NCBI GenBank assembly: GCA_028284955.1
Contig: JANQQS010000005.1
Coordinates: forward strand, 65,946-129,945
Reading direction: 5' to 3'
Length of the DNA: 64,000 nt
Source: Myxococcota bacterium
GTDB taxonomy: Bacteria > Myxococcota_A > Polyangia > Polyangiales > Houyiibacteriaceae
Positions 27,166-36,045 of the stretch are shown here, piece after piece. Every line of letters begins with the position of its first letter. Within the stretch, counting starts at the first letter, position 1. Both the position numbers and the translations under genes were made by a program. The notes under the pieces were generated by a model that was not told the origin of the DNA, did not search any database, and saw only the letters and a list, made by a program, of their open reading frames with translations.

Positions 27166-27897
27166 CTATGGAGTGAAGTACGCGCTGCATATCGAGTGAC
27201 TCGACACGGAGCCGCCGGTGAATATGTGATAGCCAGCCTTGCACATCTCGCGCACTTCGGCAGCGGTGAACGAGCATGTTCCTTCAGCGAGTGCCGCGTT
27301 GCTCCAATAATCTCGCCCGTTGGCCGACGCGATGAACGTGTCCGAAGCGCTGGCGCCGCGTAGCTGGTGAATCACAACGAACTTGTACTCCTCGGGCGAT
27401 ACCGGCGGATTGTGTTTCGTGGACCACCGCTTGCGCCCGATTTCGACGATGAACGGCAAGTCCATTCCCGTCGACTCCTGAATGACTGTCCAAGGCAGTT
27501 CCTGCCACCTTTTCTTAGAAACCGTCCAGTTTCCAGGGGACTGACCCGCAGCGTCTGGGAACGTCCGTGTTCCCCATCCTTGGGGCAGATGACCGTTGAA
27601 ATCTCCCGTCAACGCAAGCACTGGCACCTTGCCAGCGGATTCTCCCAGCTCACCAATCGGCTCCCGCATGCGAAGCGAATAGACGAACGGACTCCGGCTC
27701 GTCTCAGCCCGACATCGACCCTGGTCCTCGTATAGGTACTCGAGTGGAGACCCGTCGAACGCAAATTTATCGGTCGCGTCACCGGCCGCGTCCCCTTGCT
27801 CCGCAACGCAACCCGCCGACATCGCAACGAATACCGAGGCGACCAACGCCCCCCGAATCTGCGCATTCCAAACCAACTGATTGCCAACCAACATCAT
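27166..27897 (-). CDS. Lipoprotein of unknown function
   Basis: The protein has 243 residues. Two adjacent ATGs are preceded by AGGTAGGGA. Lipobox SAGC, mature CVAEQGDAAGDATD (acidic tether). The body contains FVVIHQLRGASASDTF and several Trp residues, and ends with four Cys. I recognise no domain. It converges on the Gly-rich lipoprotein gene with 55 bases between stops. Upstream lies the hairpin repeat cluster. Confidence 0.78.
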   Translation of the reverse strand: MMLVGNQLVWNAQIRGALVASVFVAMSAGCVAEQGDAAGDATDKFAFDGSPLEYLYEDQGRCRAETSRSPFVYSLRMREPIGELGESAGKVPVLALTGDFNGHLPQGWGTRTFPDAAGQSPGNWTVSKKRWQELPWTVIQESTGMDLPFIVEIGRKRWSTKHNPPVSPEEYKFVVIHQLRGASASDTFIASANGRDYWSNAALAEGTCSFTAAEVREMCKAGYHIFTGGSVSSHSICSAYFTP

Positions 27898-27997
27898 TCC
27901 CTACCTAACTCGTCTCCCGCCGATTTCGGCGCCCTCCCCGGCAGCCGCGCGGAGTATTCCACAAAGTCGCCAGGACGCTACCGAGCTAGTTTGTCTA

Positions 27998-28385
27998 GGG
28001 TCTGGCACCCAGACCCTCTCGTTCGGGATACGATCCCGAACGATTCACCCAAGCTCCCCCGCCAGGAACCACGTGACCTGGTTGCGTGAGGGTAATCTGC
28101 TGGGGCCCCGCCGCTCCGCGGTGGGGCGGACGCGAAGCGGCCGGAGTTGGGAGAGGGACCCGCGCGGGTCGTACCCGCGGGGGGGAGGGTTTGCCTCAAA
28201 CCCTCCGAACAACACAGTCACCCAAGCTCCCCCGCCAGGAGGCACGTGACATGGTTGCGTGGGGTCAAACTGCTGGGGCCCCGTCGCGGAGCGATGGGGC
28301 GGCCGCGAAGCGGCCGGAGTTGGGAGGGGGGCCCCGCGGAATCGTATTCCGCGGGGGGAGGGTTTGCTTCAAACCCTCCAGAAAT
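27998..28385. repeat. Cluster of paired-hairpin elements (copies B, C and D)
   Basis: Copy B (27998-28041, inverted relative to copy A) has hairpins GGGTCTGG-CAC-CCAGACCC and GTTCGGGAT-ACG-ATCCCGAAC. Copies C (about 28134-28204) and D (about 28314-28384) have GGAGTTGGGAG, a hairpin with a CGT loop (CGCGGGT/ACCCGCG in C, CCCCGCGGAAT/ATTCCGCGGGG in D) and GGAGGGTTTG/CAAACCCTCC. A 173-bp direct repeat with CACCCAAGCTCCCCCGCCAG starts at 28046 and 28219. The region of about 490 bases between genes has no credible coding frame. Confidence 0.88.
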
Positions 28386-28392
28386 ACTGCAG

Positions 28393-30063
28393 CTACAGCC
28401 GAATGACGGGGTCGTCAGCCTCGTTCGTGTCGCGGGAGCTCGAGCAGCCGCGGTCCGCTTCGTCGATGTTGCCGTCGCCGTCGTTGTCTACGCCGTCGCT
28501 GCAATGCGGGTTCGGCGACTCGAACGCGTCAAAGGAGTCAAAGCAACCCGGGTCGTCGGTGTCGACGTCGCCATCTCCATCGTTGTCGATGCCGTCGCTA
28601 CACTGCGGGGGATTGGGGAACTCGGTGTTGTCGAAGCGGCTGGTGCACCCCGGATCAGGATCGGTGCGGTCGCCCTCGGCAACGCCTCCCTCTTCACCAC
28701 CATCGTGGTCGATGAAGCCGTCGCCATCGTTGTCGATGCCGTCGCTGCACTGCGGCATGAACGACCCGCCTTCGGATGTGTCTCGCTCCTGCTCGCAATC
28801 AGGATCGTTCGGGAAGTCGGTCAGCCCGTCGCCGTCATTGTCGAGCCCGTCGAAGCACGCCGGCTCCGGGAACTCGAAATCGCTCGGGAAGTCGCACCCG
28901 GGGTCGTCCGGGAAGTCGATCAGCTCGTCGCCATCGTTGTCGATGCCGTCGTTGCACTGATTCTTGAACTCGGTCGGGTCGTCGGGGCTTTCGCAGCCGC
29001 GGTCGCCGGGGAAATCCATGTTGCCGTCGCCATCGTTGTCGATGCCGTCGCTGCACTGCGCGACCGCTGACCCAGCTTCTGAAGAATCGAACGGCGATTC
29101 GCAGTCCGGGTCTTCGCCGAAGTCCGTAAGCCCATCGCCATCGTTGTCCGCGCCGTCGCTGCACTCACGCGAACCTTCGCGATCGAACGGGCTGGTGCAT
29201 CCCGGGTCGTTCGGGAAGTCGGTGAGCCCGTCGCCGTCGTTGTCTTGGCCATCGGAACACTCGGGGCCGTCTTCGGAGCTATCGTTGCGACTGCTGCACC
29301 CGCGGTCCTCCGGGAAATCGACCAGGCCGTCGCCGTCATTGTCGACCCCGTCGGCGCACTGGCGCGGCGACTCGGAGCCATCGCTGGGGCTCGAGCAACC
29401 GAGGTCGTCGGGGAAATCGATCAAGCCGTTGCCGTCGTTGTCTGCGCCGTCGGAACACTGCGGGTCGTCTTCGCGCGAATCAGTGGGGCTTGAGCAGCCC
29501 GTATCTTCCGGGAAGTCAGTCTTGCCGTCGCCATCGTTGTCGATGCCGTCGATGCACTGCGGCGTATCTTCCTGGGTATCGGAACGGCTCGAACAGCCCG
29601 GGTCCTGCGGAAAATCAGTGCGGCCATCGCCATCGTTGTCTTGGCCATCCGAGCACGCCGGTTCAGGCGACTCGGCAAGGTCGGTGCGGCTCGCGCAGCC
29701 TGGGTCTTCAGGAAAGTCAGTCTTGCCGTCGCCATCGTTGTCCTGGCCGTCTGCACATTCAGGATCGGGCGCCTCGGTAGGATTGAATCGGTCGTTGAGG
29801 CAGCCCGGATCGCTGGTGTCGATCAGACCATCTCCATCGTTGTCTTCCCCGTCCGAACACTGGGGGTCGGGCTCTTCGGTAAGATTGAAGGGTTCGCCGC
29901 GACAGCCGGGATCTTCCAAATCCACCAAGCCATCTTCATCGTTGTCTTTGCCGTCGGCGCAAACCAAGTCGCCAACCTGCAGCGCGTCTACGCAGCCGCC
30001 CGCAAACACGAGCGCAAAGAGCCCCAGCCACACGAATCGCTTATGCAAAGAAGATCGTCGCAT
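28393..30063 (-). CDS. Lipoprotein with fifteen thrombospondin-type-3-like calcium-binding repeats
   Basis: The protein has 556 residues. An eight-G run lies just before the ATG. Lipobox AGGC. Nearly all of the mature protein is fifteen units of about 33 residues built on CSDGxDNDGDGxxDxxxDPGC, each with an acidic calcium loop and one disulfide pair; the thirteenth unit carries an insertion. The family is common on myxobacterial surfaces and usually forms a rigid, Ca-stabilised stalk. No other domain is present. The periodic opposite-strand frames here are artefacts of the repeats. The gene is divergent from the heme protein gene across 400 bases. Confidence 0.93.
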   Translation of the reverse strand: MRRSSLHKRFVWLGLFALVFAGGCVDALQVGDLVCADGKDNDEDGLVDLEDPGCRGEPFNLTEEPDPQCSDGEDNDGDGLIDTSDPGCLNDRFNPTEAPDPECADGQDNDGDGKTDFPEDPGCASRTDLAESPEPACSDGQDNDGDGRTDFPQDPGCSSRSDTQEDTPQCIDGIDNDGDGKTDFPEDTGCSSPTDSREDDPQCSDGADNDGNGLIDFPDDLGCSSPSDGSESPRQCADGVDNDGDGLVDFPEDRGCSSRNDSSEDGPECSDGQDNDGDGLTDFPNDPGCTSPFDREGSRECSDGADNDGDGLTDFGEDPDCESPFDSSEAGSAVAQCSDGIDNDGDGNMDFPGDRGCESPDDPTEFKNQCNDGIDNDGDELIDFPDDPGCDFPSDFEFPEPACFDGLDNDGDGLTDFPNDPDCEQERDTSEGGSFMPQCSDGIDNDGDGFIDHDGGEEGGVAEGDRTDPDPGCTSRFDNTEFPNPPQCSDGIDNDGDGDVDTDDPGCFDSFDAFESPNPHCSDGVDNDGDGNIDEADRGCSSSRDTNEADDPVIRL

Positions 30064-30266
30064 CGTCCCCCCCCAACGTTGGTACGAACCCGCAGGCCGG
30101 AGCAGATGTCTCGGCCCAATCTGCGAATACGGCCCGCGACGTAATCACGGGCGCGAGAGGAAATCAATAGAATCGCGACGCCGGGTTGAGATCAGCCGCG
30201 TTTTGCAAAATCACCCTCGAGGCTGTCCTCATTGACGATGATGTCACAAAAACCCAACAGATAAGA

Positions 30267-30306
30267 CAAAATCGTCACAAATTTGGATATATTTGTGACG
30301 ATTTTG
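30267..30306. promoter_or_regulatory. 16-bp perfect palindrome upstream of the heme protein gene
   Basis: CAAAATCGTCACAAAT and its exact complement flank an 8-base spacer. It lies in the 400-base divergent region 30064-30463, in a locally AT-rich patch, about 160 bases before the ATG at 30464. A further GTCACAAA half-site occurs at 30243. A regulator binding site is likely; a transcript hairpin is the alternative. Nothing else is recognised in this gap. Confidence 0.6.
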
Positions 30307-30463
30307 CCGAGGACTGCGCGAAGTCCCAAAGCTTCTTCGACGACCGGACGATCGAATTTGCCTTACGCGCTCCACCGGCCCGGTTTTGTCTTGTACCCGA
30401 ATCGTTGCGATTGATATGAGCATCATTCGGGAACCACATGATTCGGGGATCAAGGAGGGCGTG

Positions 30464-31021
30464 ATGCGACGAATAAACAAGAGGCTGAACGACAAGAAAC
30501 ATCTGCTGGTCGGGCTTATCGTGATTGGGGTGCTCGCCTTGGGCGCGGTCGCGGGCGCACAATACGGATGGAAGCCGGGCGGAATGCCGAGCAGCGAAGC
30601 GATCGCGTTTGCCGAGCGCACTAGCGATTTGATGACCAACACGGTCGTCGCGGCGCTGGTTCAGGAGATCAACGAGACCACGCCCGAGAACGTGCAGGAG
30701 GGAAACCTTTCGATCGGTTTGATCTTCGACGACCGCAACCCAAGCATGCGACTCGTCGGAACCCTCGGGCCGCTTCGCCAGAACGACCGCCCCCGGGACG
30801 GGTTCGAGCGCGACGCATTGGCCGCCGCGCTCGAAGGCGAGCCCTACACCGACGTCGACCGAATCCGCGGCCGCTGGTTCTATCGGCGCTCGATTCCGCT
30901 GAGCAACTTCGCGCCGCAATGCGCGCTATGCCACACCAACTTCGCCGGCCTTCCGTCGACCGAATACGTCGGCGCGCTCATGTTGCGCATCCCCATCAGA
31001 CCCAGGTACGGGCGCCCCTAG
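30464..31021 (+). CDS. Membrane-anchored c-type heme protein, Tll0287-like domain
   Basis: The protein has 185 residues. AAGGAGG lies 5 bases before the ATG. One N-terminal TM helix (HLLVGLIVIGVLALGAVAG) places the domain outside the inner membrane. The sequence pattern (RTSDLMTNTVVAALVQEIN, then GRWFYRRSIPLSNFAPQC) and the single CALCH heme motif at residues 153-157 fit the Tll0287-like (DUF3365) family. These proteins resemble PAS-like heme sensors or small cytochromes. The palindrome upstream is a candidate control site. The partner for electron transfer or signalling is unknown. Confidence 0.85.
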   Translation: MRRINKRLNDKKHLLVGLIVIGVLALGAVAGAQYGWKPGGMPSSEAIAFAERTSDLMTNTVVAALVQEINETTPENVQEGNLSIGLIFDDRNPSMRLVGTLGPLRQNDRPRDGFERDALAAALEGEPYTDVDRIRGRWFYRRSIPLSNFAPQCALCHTNFAGLPSTEYVGALMLRIPIRPRYGRP

Positions 31022-31205
31022 TAGACTGGTGTCAAACACTCTGACGACCTTTTGTGACACTTTTCTGACGATAAGTTTTCAGTATTCCTGAGGTCAATTC
31101 GACGGAAAACAGGCGCTTCGGCTGGCGCCAATGGACGAATTCGCCCATATCCCAGACGTCTGAGAGAGCTTGAATCGCTATGGCGAACAATCCAGGAAGA
31201 AGTAG

Positions 31206-31739
31206 ATGTTCCGTTCCACAGCCGCCCGACTCGCTTTTGTCTTAGTTTTCGCCGCGCCCGGTCTTATCGGTTGCTCCGCCGAGGTCGCAGAGACCGAAGA
31301 GACGATTGAGGAGAAGCACACTGGGCGTGCGCTACTCGCCAGCTGCCGAACAGCGAAGCTCTTCGTGGACCAGTATCACGACATCGTTGGCCAGATATAC
31401 GATCCCGGAACGGGGATCAATCACCCTGTTCGCCTGGTTCCGCGGAAAGCCAAAGGGGGCTGCTGGCATCGCGCGCCGGGCAGCGTGAACAACCAGTGGG
31501 CTCATTTCGACCAAACGAAGCACGAGTACAAGGCAGGTCCGTTCTACGACAACACAGTCACCACCACGATACAGCTGTGGAAAGACGTCGAAACCAACGG
31601 GCATGCGCTAGGAACGTGCAAACCGCCAGCCGACAACCGTGGCGAGTTGGCGATATACGGACCGGTTTCAGCGGTTACGTCATGTCACTTTCTCAACATG
31701 TCGCTCCTTACGCAGCTTCACTCCCACACATGGCGCTAG
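31206..31739 (+). CDS. Lipoprotein of unknown function
   Basis: The protein has 177 residues with AGGAAG upstream of the ATG. Lipobox LIGC, mature CSAEVAETEETIEE, a clear acidic tether. The body has four Cys (ASCRTAK, GGCWHRAP, LGTCKPP, VTSCHF) and is otherwise featureless. The 184 bases upstream hold a GGTGTCAAAC stretch and a TGACG-rich segment but no identified promoter. It is followed after 60 bases by another lipoprotein gene in the same direction. Confidence 0.8.
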   Translation: MFRSTAARLAFVLVFAAPGLIGCSAEVAETEETIEEKHTGRALLASCRTAKLFVDQYHDIVGQIYDPGTGINHPVRLVPRKAKGGCWHRAPGSVNNQWAHFDQTKHEYKAGPFYDNTVTTTIQLWKDVETNGHALGTCKPPADNRGELAIYGPVSAVTSCHFLNMSLLTQLHSHTWR

Positions 31740-31799
31740 TGGGCCGCGACGTAGTCCGCAGCCGCCGCGTTTGACCAAAGAGCATCGCGGATCGACACT

Positions 31800-32552
31800 G
31801 TGGTGGTGGCGCTTCGCAGTTGTCTCTTATCGATGGCCATGCTCAGCGTGTTTGGTTGTCGAACGGGCCTTGAACAGCTCGTGACCAACGATGCGGCGGT
31901 AATCGTCGTGGTCTCCGATGCTGGAAGCTCAAACCGCGACGCAGCGCTGAGCGACGCGCAGCCAAACGATGCCTCAATGGGAGGCGATTCTTCGATCGGG
32001 TCAGACGCGGGAGCACGCGACGGCGGGTCGGGAATGGATAGCGCGACGTGTCCCGGAACGAGGAGTGCGACGCCGAGTTTTGTGAGAAGCGTTGCATCCG
32101 GGGACCAATCCGTCTGGACGAACCTCGACACGCTCGATGCGTCCGACGACGACGCTGCGCAAACGAGCCTCACGTTTTTCGAACGCGAGAGCGAGCGCCT
32201 CGAAGCGACTTCATTCGGATTGGATATTCCCCCGCAGGCCACGGTCACCGGCATATCGGTCGCCGTGCGCCGACGGGCGTCGTTCATGGGCGTCATCGAT
32301 TCCCAAGTTCGTTTGATTCGAGACGGCGCACCGGTAGGTCAAAACCGAGCCTTGCTCGCCGAATGGCCCAACGCGTTCGCCGAACAAACCTACGGAAACC
32401 CCGGCGACACCTGGGGCCTCACCTGGACCCGAGAGCAAATCCGTGCTCCCGGATTCGGAGTCGGCATTCGCGCGGTGACAGACCTCGGCCTGGGCATCGA
32501 CATCGCGATCGACTTGGTTCGCGTCACCGTGCACTACACCTGCAACAACTAG
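31800..32552 (+). CDS. Lipoprotein with a C-terminal beta-sandwich carbohydrate-binding-like domain
   Basis: The protein has 250 residues with a GTG start and no strong ribosome site. Lipobox VFGC. An Asp/Ser-rich linker precedes a domain of about 170 residues with the signature FGLDIPPQATVTGISVAVRR, WGLTWTREQIRAPGFGVGIR and DLVRVTVHYT. Closely similar modules recur in phage tail and bacterial surface proteins, where they act as structural or ligand-binding sandwiches; I know no formal name. The gene ends in a hexamer-repeat tract facing the convergent kinase gene, the same arrangement as at 9391-9637. Confidence 0.75.
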   Translation: MVVALRSCLLSMAMLSVFGCRTGLEQLVTNDAAVIVVVSDAGSSNRDAALSDAQPNDASMGGDSSIGSDAGARDGGSGMDSATCPGTRSATPSFVRSVASGDQSVWTNLDTLDASDDDAAQTSLTFFERESERLEATSFGLDIPPQATVTGISVAVRRRASFMGVIDSQVRLIRDGAPVGQNRALLAEWPNAFAEQTYGNPGDTWGLTWTREQIRAPGFGVGIRAVTDLGLGIDIAIDLVRVTVHYTCNN

Positions 32553-32581
32553 ATTGCGGCGGTCGCAAGCGCTCCGCCCGC

Positions 32582-32662
32582 AGCGGGATCGGGACCAGGA
32601 GCGGGAGCCGGAACGGGATCAGGAACGGCGTCGGGATCGGGCGGCAGGTTTGGGTTCGGGAG
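32582..32662. repeat. Degenerate hexamer tract (unit near CGGGAT/CAGGAA)
   Basis: Between the convergent stops of the lipoprotein gene and the kinase gene lie about thirteen units such as CGGGAT, CGGGAC, CAGGAG, CGGGAG, CCGGAA and CGGGAT. The unit and the location match the tract at 9402-9636. Confidence 0.75.
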
Positions 32663-32667
32663 AGGCG

Positions 32668-34410
32668 CTAGCGCTCGGAAAGGTCGACAGCCATCGTCGT
32701 CGGATGACTGCTCGACGGTTTTTTAGGCCGAGCCGCGCTGATCTCTTTGCCACATCGCTGCCACCATGTATCCGCGTCTTGTTGGGTCCAGTGCGGTATG
32801 GGTACGCGCTCGAGGGCTTCGGCCAGGGCTCGTCCGGAAGGCGGACGGTCGCCAGGGCGCTTTTGAAGGCAGGCCATAATTACCGCCTCGAGCTCTGGGG
32901 GAATCGATTCGCCACCTCCTGATAACGGGCGTTCTGAACACAGAAGTTCTGAAAACGGACGCGGCGTCGACTGAAGATGGTGCGAGCAGACCTCCATGAT
33001 GGTGTCCCCATCAAAGACGTGACGGCCTGCTAAAAGATAGTAGCCCACCGCGCCGAGCGCGTAGAGATCGCTTCGGGGAGACACTTTGCCGGGAACTTGA
33101 ATCGCTTCGGGGCTCAGATAGTGGGGCGTTCCCATCACGAGATTTGGGTCGGTGCGATCTGTAGCGTCGGCGTCGATGCTTTTGACGAGACCGAAATCGA
33201 GGACTTTGGTCACATCGCGCTCGCCTCCCTGGTCGACGAGCATGATGTTGCTGGGTTTGATGTCTCGGTGGATCAAGCCGGCCGCATGCGCCTCGTCGAG
33301 CGCACCCGCGGCGTGCCGAAGGATGTGTACGACGCGGGCGGGAGGCTGCCGGCCGATAGCGTCGACGATCTCCTGCACCGTCGCACCGTGTAAGAGCTCC
33401 ATCGCGTAATAAAGGAGCCCATCGGGGGTCTTTCCATAGTCATAAATCCTGACGGTATGGGGATGGGTGAGTTTTGCAGTGAGCTGAACCTCGCGGCGAA
33501 ATCGTTCTTGTGCCGTGACGCTCACGCGTTCTTTTCGCAGCAGCTTGATCGCTGTGGGGCGTTTCAGCATCCCATGGGTAGCCTGAAACACGACCCCCAT
33601 TCCGCCTTCACCGAGCTTGTGCTCGAGGATGTACTGCCCGAGGCGTTTGATGTCGCGAACTTCTTCGCGAAGCCCGTGAATGACTCGAGAGGCCAGCGAG
33701 GCAAGGGCAATGACCAACGTCCACCACATCGTCGTGACGGAAGCCGAAGTGATCGCCACGACTTGATTCGACTCGGGAGGCTGCTCCCAGCCGAGCGCCC
33801 TCCAATCGATCTGCGTGTCCGAATGAAGATAGTGCAGGTACATCGCGATCACGAGCGGAACCCCCATCGCGACCCCGAGCAGGAGCGTATGCCGGGCGGA
33901 GCTCGGCACGAAGACCGCGCGAGCAAACAAAAGAAACGAAAGGACGAAGGCGGTGCTGGTGTCAGCTCCCGCCTCCGTGGGGATATGCACCCCCACCGCG
34001 ATGTACAGCCCTGTCGTCGCCAGTACTCCCGCGGTTTCAATAACGACGATGGTTTTGACCCCGTGCGCGCCTTCCCGGCAAACCAACCACATCTGAGCGC
34101 AGGGGAGAATCGCAAACAACTGAAACAAAAAATCGGGGCTCCCAAGTTCATCGACTAGCGTGCCGAAAGCGAGCGCAATCAAAAGCCGACACGCAATCGC
34201 AGTCACTCCGATCAGCGCGCCGACCTGTCCGAACGCTGCCACTCGCTTTTGCAGGAACGCCCGCGACTCTACTTGCTGCAGCTCTGCTTGCTGCAGCTCT
34301 GCTTGCTGCAGCTCTGCTTGCTGCAACTCTGCTTGCTGCGACTCTGCTTGCTCTCCATGCATCCCGATTCTCTGGTTCTCGGAAGAGGTCACGACTCGGG
34401 AATTCTCCAC
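32668..34410 (-). CDS. Ser/Thr protein kinase with six N-terminal TM helices
   Basis: The protein has 580 residues. The first 50 residues contain a 15-base tandem repeat giving four QQAEL units. Residues about 55-245 form six TM helices (for example VGALIGVTAIACRLLIALAF and TTMWWTLVIALASLA), a sensor-like membrane module. The kinase domain then has LGEGGMGVVFQA, lysine in TAIKLL, LIHRDIKPSNIML, KVLDFGLVK and GTPHYLSPEA; all catalytic residues are intact. The start is taken as GTG, 22 bases inside the preceding barrel gene, implying coupling; an ATG 48 bases later is an alternative. This TM-first order is the reverse of most bacterial receptor kinases. Confidence 0.9.
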   Translation of the reverse strand: MENSRVVTSSENQRIGMHGEQAESQQAELQQAELQQAELQQAELQQVESRAFLQKRVAAFGQVGALIGVTAIACRLLIALAFGTLVDELGSPDFLFQLFAILPCAQMWLVCREGAHGVKTIVVIETAGVLATTGLYIAVGVHIPTEAGADTSTAFVLSFLLFARAVFVPSSARHTLLLGVAMGVPLVIAMYLHYLHSDTQIDWRALGWEQPPESNQVVAITSASVTTMWWTLVIALASLASRVIHGLREEVRDIKRLGQYILEHKLGEGGMGVVFQATHGMLKRPTAIKLLRKERVSVTAQERFRREVQLTAKLTHPHTVRIYDYGKTPDGLLYYAMELLHGATVQEIVDAIGRQPPARVVHILRHAAGALDEAHAAGLIHRDIKPSNIMLVDQGGERDVTKVLDFGLVKSIDADATDRTDPNLVMGTPHYLSPEAIQVPGKVSPRSDLYALGAVGYYLLAGRHVFDGDTIMEVCSHHLQSTPRPFSELLCSERPLSGGGESIPPELEAVIMACLQKRPGDRPPSGRALAEALERVPIPHWTQQDADTWWQRCGKEISAARPKKPSSSHPTTMAVDLSER

Positions 34411-35360
34411 GCGATCCCGAAGCGGAAGAAGAACTCCCTCGGGAACGAGTCGATGTCAATCGAGTCGCCGGCTGCGTTCTTGGGTTCGAACCGGCGAAAG
34501 AATGCGTAGGCTCCGTAAGCCTCGAACCACAGCGACTCGTACACACGAACGCCCAAGGTAAGCCCGGCGCTGCCCACCGAGTAGGCAAGGTTGTCGAGGC
34601 AGCGGGCTGGATCGGCTGACGCGTCCGGGCCATCGACGCACGGCGGCTCGTCTCGAATGCCCGAGAAGCGAACGCCGTACTGGTTGCCGGCAAGCTCCGC
34701 CCGCCCGCCGATCTCGACGCGATGATGAGGAATGTACGTGGCGGAGAGGAACGCAGGAACAAACGTTTCTAGCCGAAACTGCGTGATAGGTTCCCACGCG
34801 AAGTAGAGCGCAGGAAGCGGAAAAAACGCGCCGAAGCTATATCCCGCAAGCCCGCCAAACCCGAAGACGAAGCGTTCTGAAAACGTTTTCGAAGCGAGAA
34901 TCATTCCGCTCAGGCGAAGAAGGTCGGCATCGACAGCATGAAAATCGCCGGCGAGCCCCGCCGCAAACCGAAGCGCGAGAGACCAATCGCTCGGAAGGAG
35001 CTGAACGTACATGACGGGAATCTCGATCGAATGAAAAGCGCGCGGCGCCGTGAAGTCATCCGGTTGATTCGAAAACGAAACCGAATCGACATGATAAGCG
35101 AGACCGGGAATCAAAAACGCCCGTTCGGTAAGGCGCACCGGAACATTCAGCGCGGCATCGTAGGACGCGACTTGGGAAGACAACGGCGCCTGCTCTGGAA
35201 TCTCGGTGCTCGGCATGTACTGCCCGCGAACCTCCACCAGATTCGGAAGCTGAGCCTGTGTGCTCGCAGAATCGACCACCCACAAAACACCAAGCGTAAG
35301 CACACCAAGCATGAATACTCGGTGCGCTCGCTTGAAACGGCTGCCTGAATCATCGTGCAT
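34389..35360 (-). CDS. Outer-membrane beta-barrel-like protein
   Basis: The protein has 323 residues. Signal peptide ending STQAQ. The remainder is beta-rich with alternating hydrophobic strands (FLIPGLAYHVDSVSF, WSLALRFAAGLAGDF, VFGFGGLAGYSFGAFF, VEIGGRAELAGNQYGVRF) and ends in strands FFFRFGIAWRI, as expected for an outer-membrane barrel. One disulfide pair may form in a loop (EPPCVDGPDASADPARC). Its end overlaps the start of the six-TM kinase gene, so the two are probably co-expressed. The family resembles small barrels of unknown function. Confidence 0.75.
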   Translation of the reverse strand: MHDDSGSRFKRAHRVFMLGVLTLGVLWVVDSASTQAQLPNLVEVRGQYMPSTEIPEQAPLSSQVASYDAALNVPVRLTERAFLIPGLAYHVDSVSFSNQPDDFTAPRAFHSIEIPVMYVQLLPSDWSLALRFAAGLAGDFHAVDADLLRLSGMILASKTFSERFVFGFGGLAGYSFGAFFPLPALYFAWEPITQFRLETFVPAFLSATYIPHHRVEIGGRAELAGNQYGVRFSGIRDEPPCVDGPDASADPARCLDNLAYSVGSAGLTLGVRVYESLWFEAYGAYAFFRRFEPKNAAGDSIDIDSFPREFFFRFGIAWRIPES

Positions 35361-35429
35361 CGATTGCGGTTTCGGAGTATATCGGCCTGCGACACGAGGT
35401 CCCCACGAAGTTTCTGAGGAGGTGTCCGA

Positions 35430-35993
35430 ATGACCGCTCGCCGTTCGCGCTTGTCTGGTTCCATCTTCGTTGGCTGGTTGCTGGTTGGAAGTCTCCTCGC
35501 CGCTTGCTCAGCCGAAGTTCCCGAAGCGGCGGAGGAAGAGGTCAAACGTCTTCCGACCAACCGGTCGGTCACTAAGTGGCGGTGCTCAGATAATCTCGGC
35601 ACCGCGTTTCTTTTGTCATTTGACTACGGCAGACCTACGCAATCACCGCCTGGCACCAGCGCGCGCACGTTCGTCTTCACAGAAAGCGGAGACTACGCCA
35701 CCGAGACCAACGCCGCGTTTCGCGAAACTGGCGCACTCCCACCAACAGGCAGACTCATTCTCGTCACCGTGACCGTTCACGTCGCCATCGACCCTTCAAG
35801 CATTGCACTCGAATACTTTTCGAAGCCGACCCTGCTCCCCCAGAAGTCTGTGGCGATACAAAAAAGCAAAATCGACCTCGAAAACGGTGTCAAGACCGTG
35901 ACGGCCTGGGAAGTTGTTTCCCGCGACAGCTTCGAGGTCCAAATCGGCGACACCGGAAATCCCTGGACATGCGTCAGGGCATTGACCGTGTGA
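35430..35993 (+). CDS. Lipoprotein of unknown function
   Basis: The protein has 187 residues. AGGAGG lies 7 bases before the ATG. Lipobox LAAC, mature CSAEVPEAAEEEVK (acidic tether). The body is beta-rich with two further Cys (WRCSDNLG and WTCVRAL) that could bridge the ends. It is divergent from the barrel gene with 69 bases between starts. No family is recognised. Confidence 0.82.
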   Translation: MTARRSRLSGSIFVGWLLVGSLLAACSAEVPEAAEEEVKRLPTNRSVTKWRCSDNLGTAFLLSFDYGRPTQSPPGTSARTFVFTESGDYATETNAAFRETGALPPTGRLILVTVTVHVAIDPSSIALEYFSKPTLLPQKSVAIQKSKIDLENGVKTVTAWEVVSRDSFEVQIGDTGNPWTCVRALTV

Positions 35994-36045
35994 CCGAAGC
36001 GATGACCCCTGGGACACTGCGAGCCGCTGCAAGTTCGACATAAAA

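Noticed and set aside
28259-28960. Open frames crossing the hairpin-repeat cluster into the calcium-repeat gene
   Set aside because: They combine repeat hairpins with antisense of a real gene and lack a plausible start.
28393-30063. Regular spacing of about 100 bases, first considered as a CRISPR-like array
   Set aside because: The periodicity is that of the fifteen coding repeats. Units are imperfect, translate in one frame and lack unique spacers.
28964-30235. A 423-codon open frame opposite the calcium-repeat lipoprotein gene
   Set aside because: It is a Ser/Pro-rich mirror of the regular DNDGDG codons. It has no ribosome site and no signal, and repeats of this kind routinely open antisense frames.
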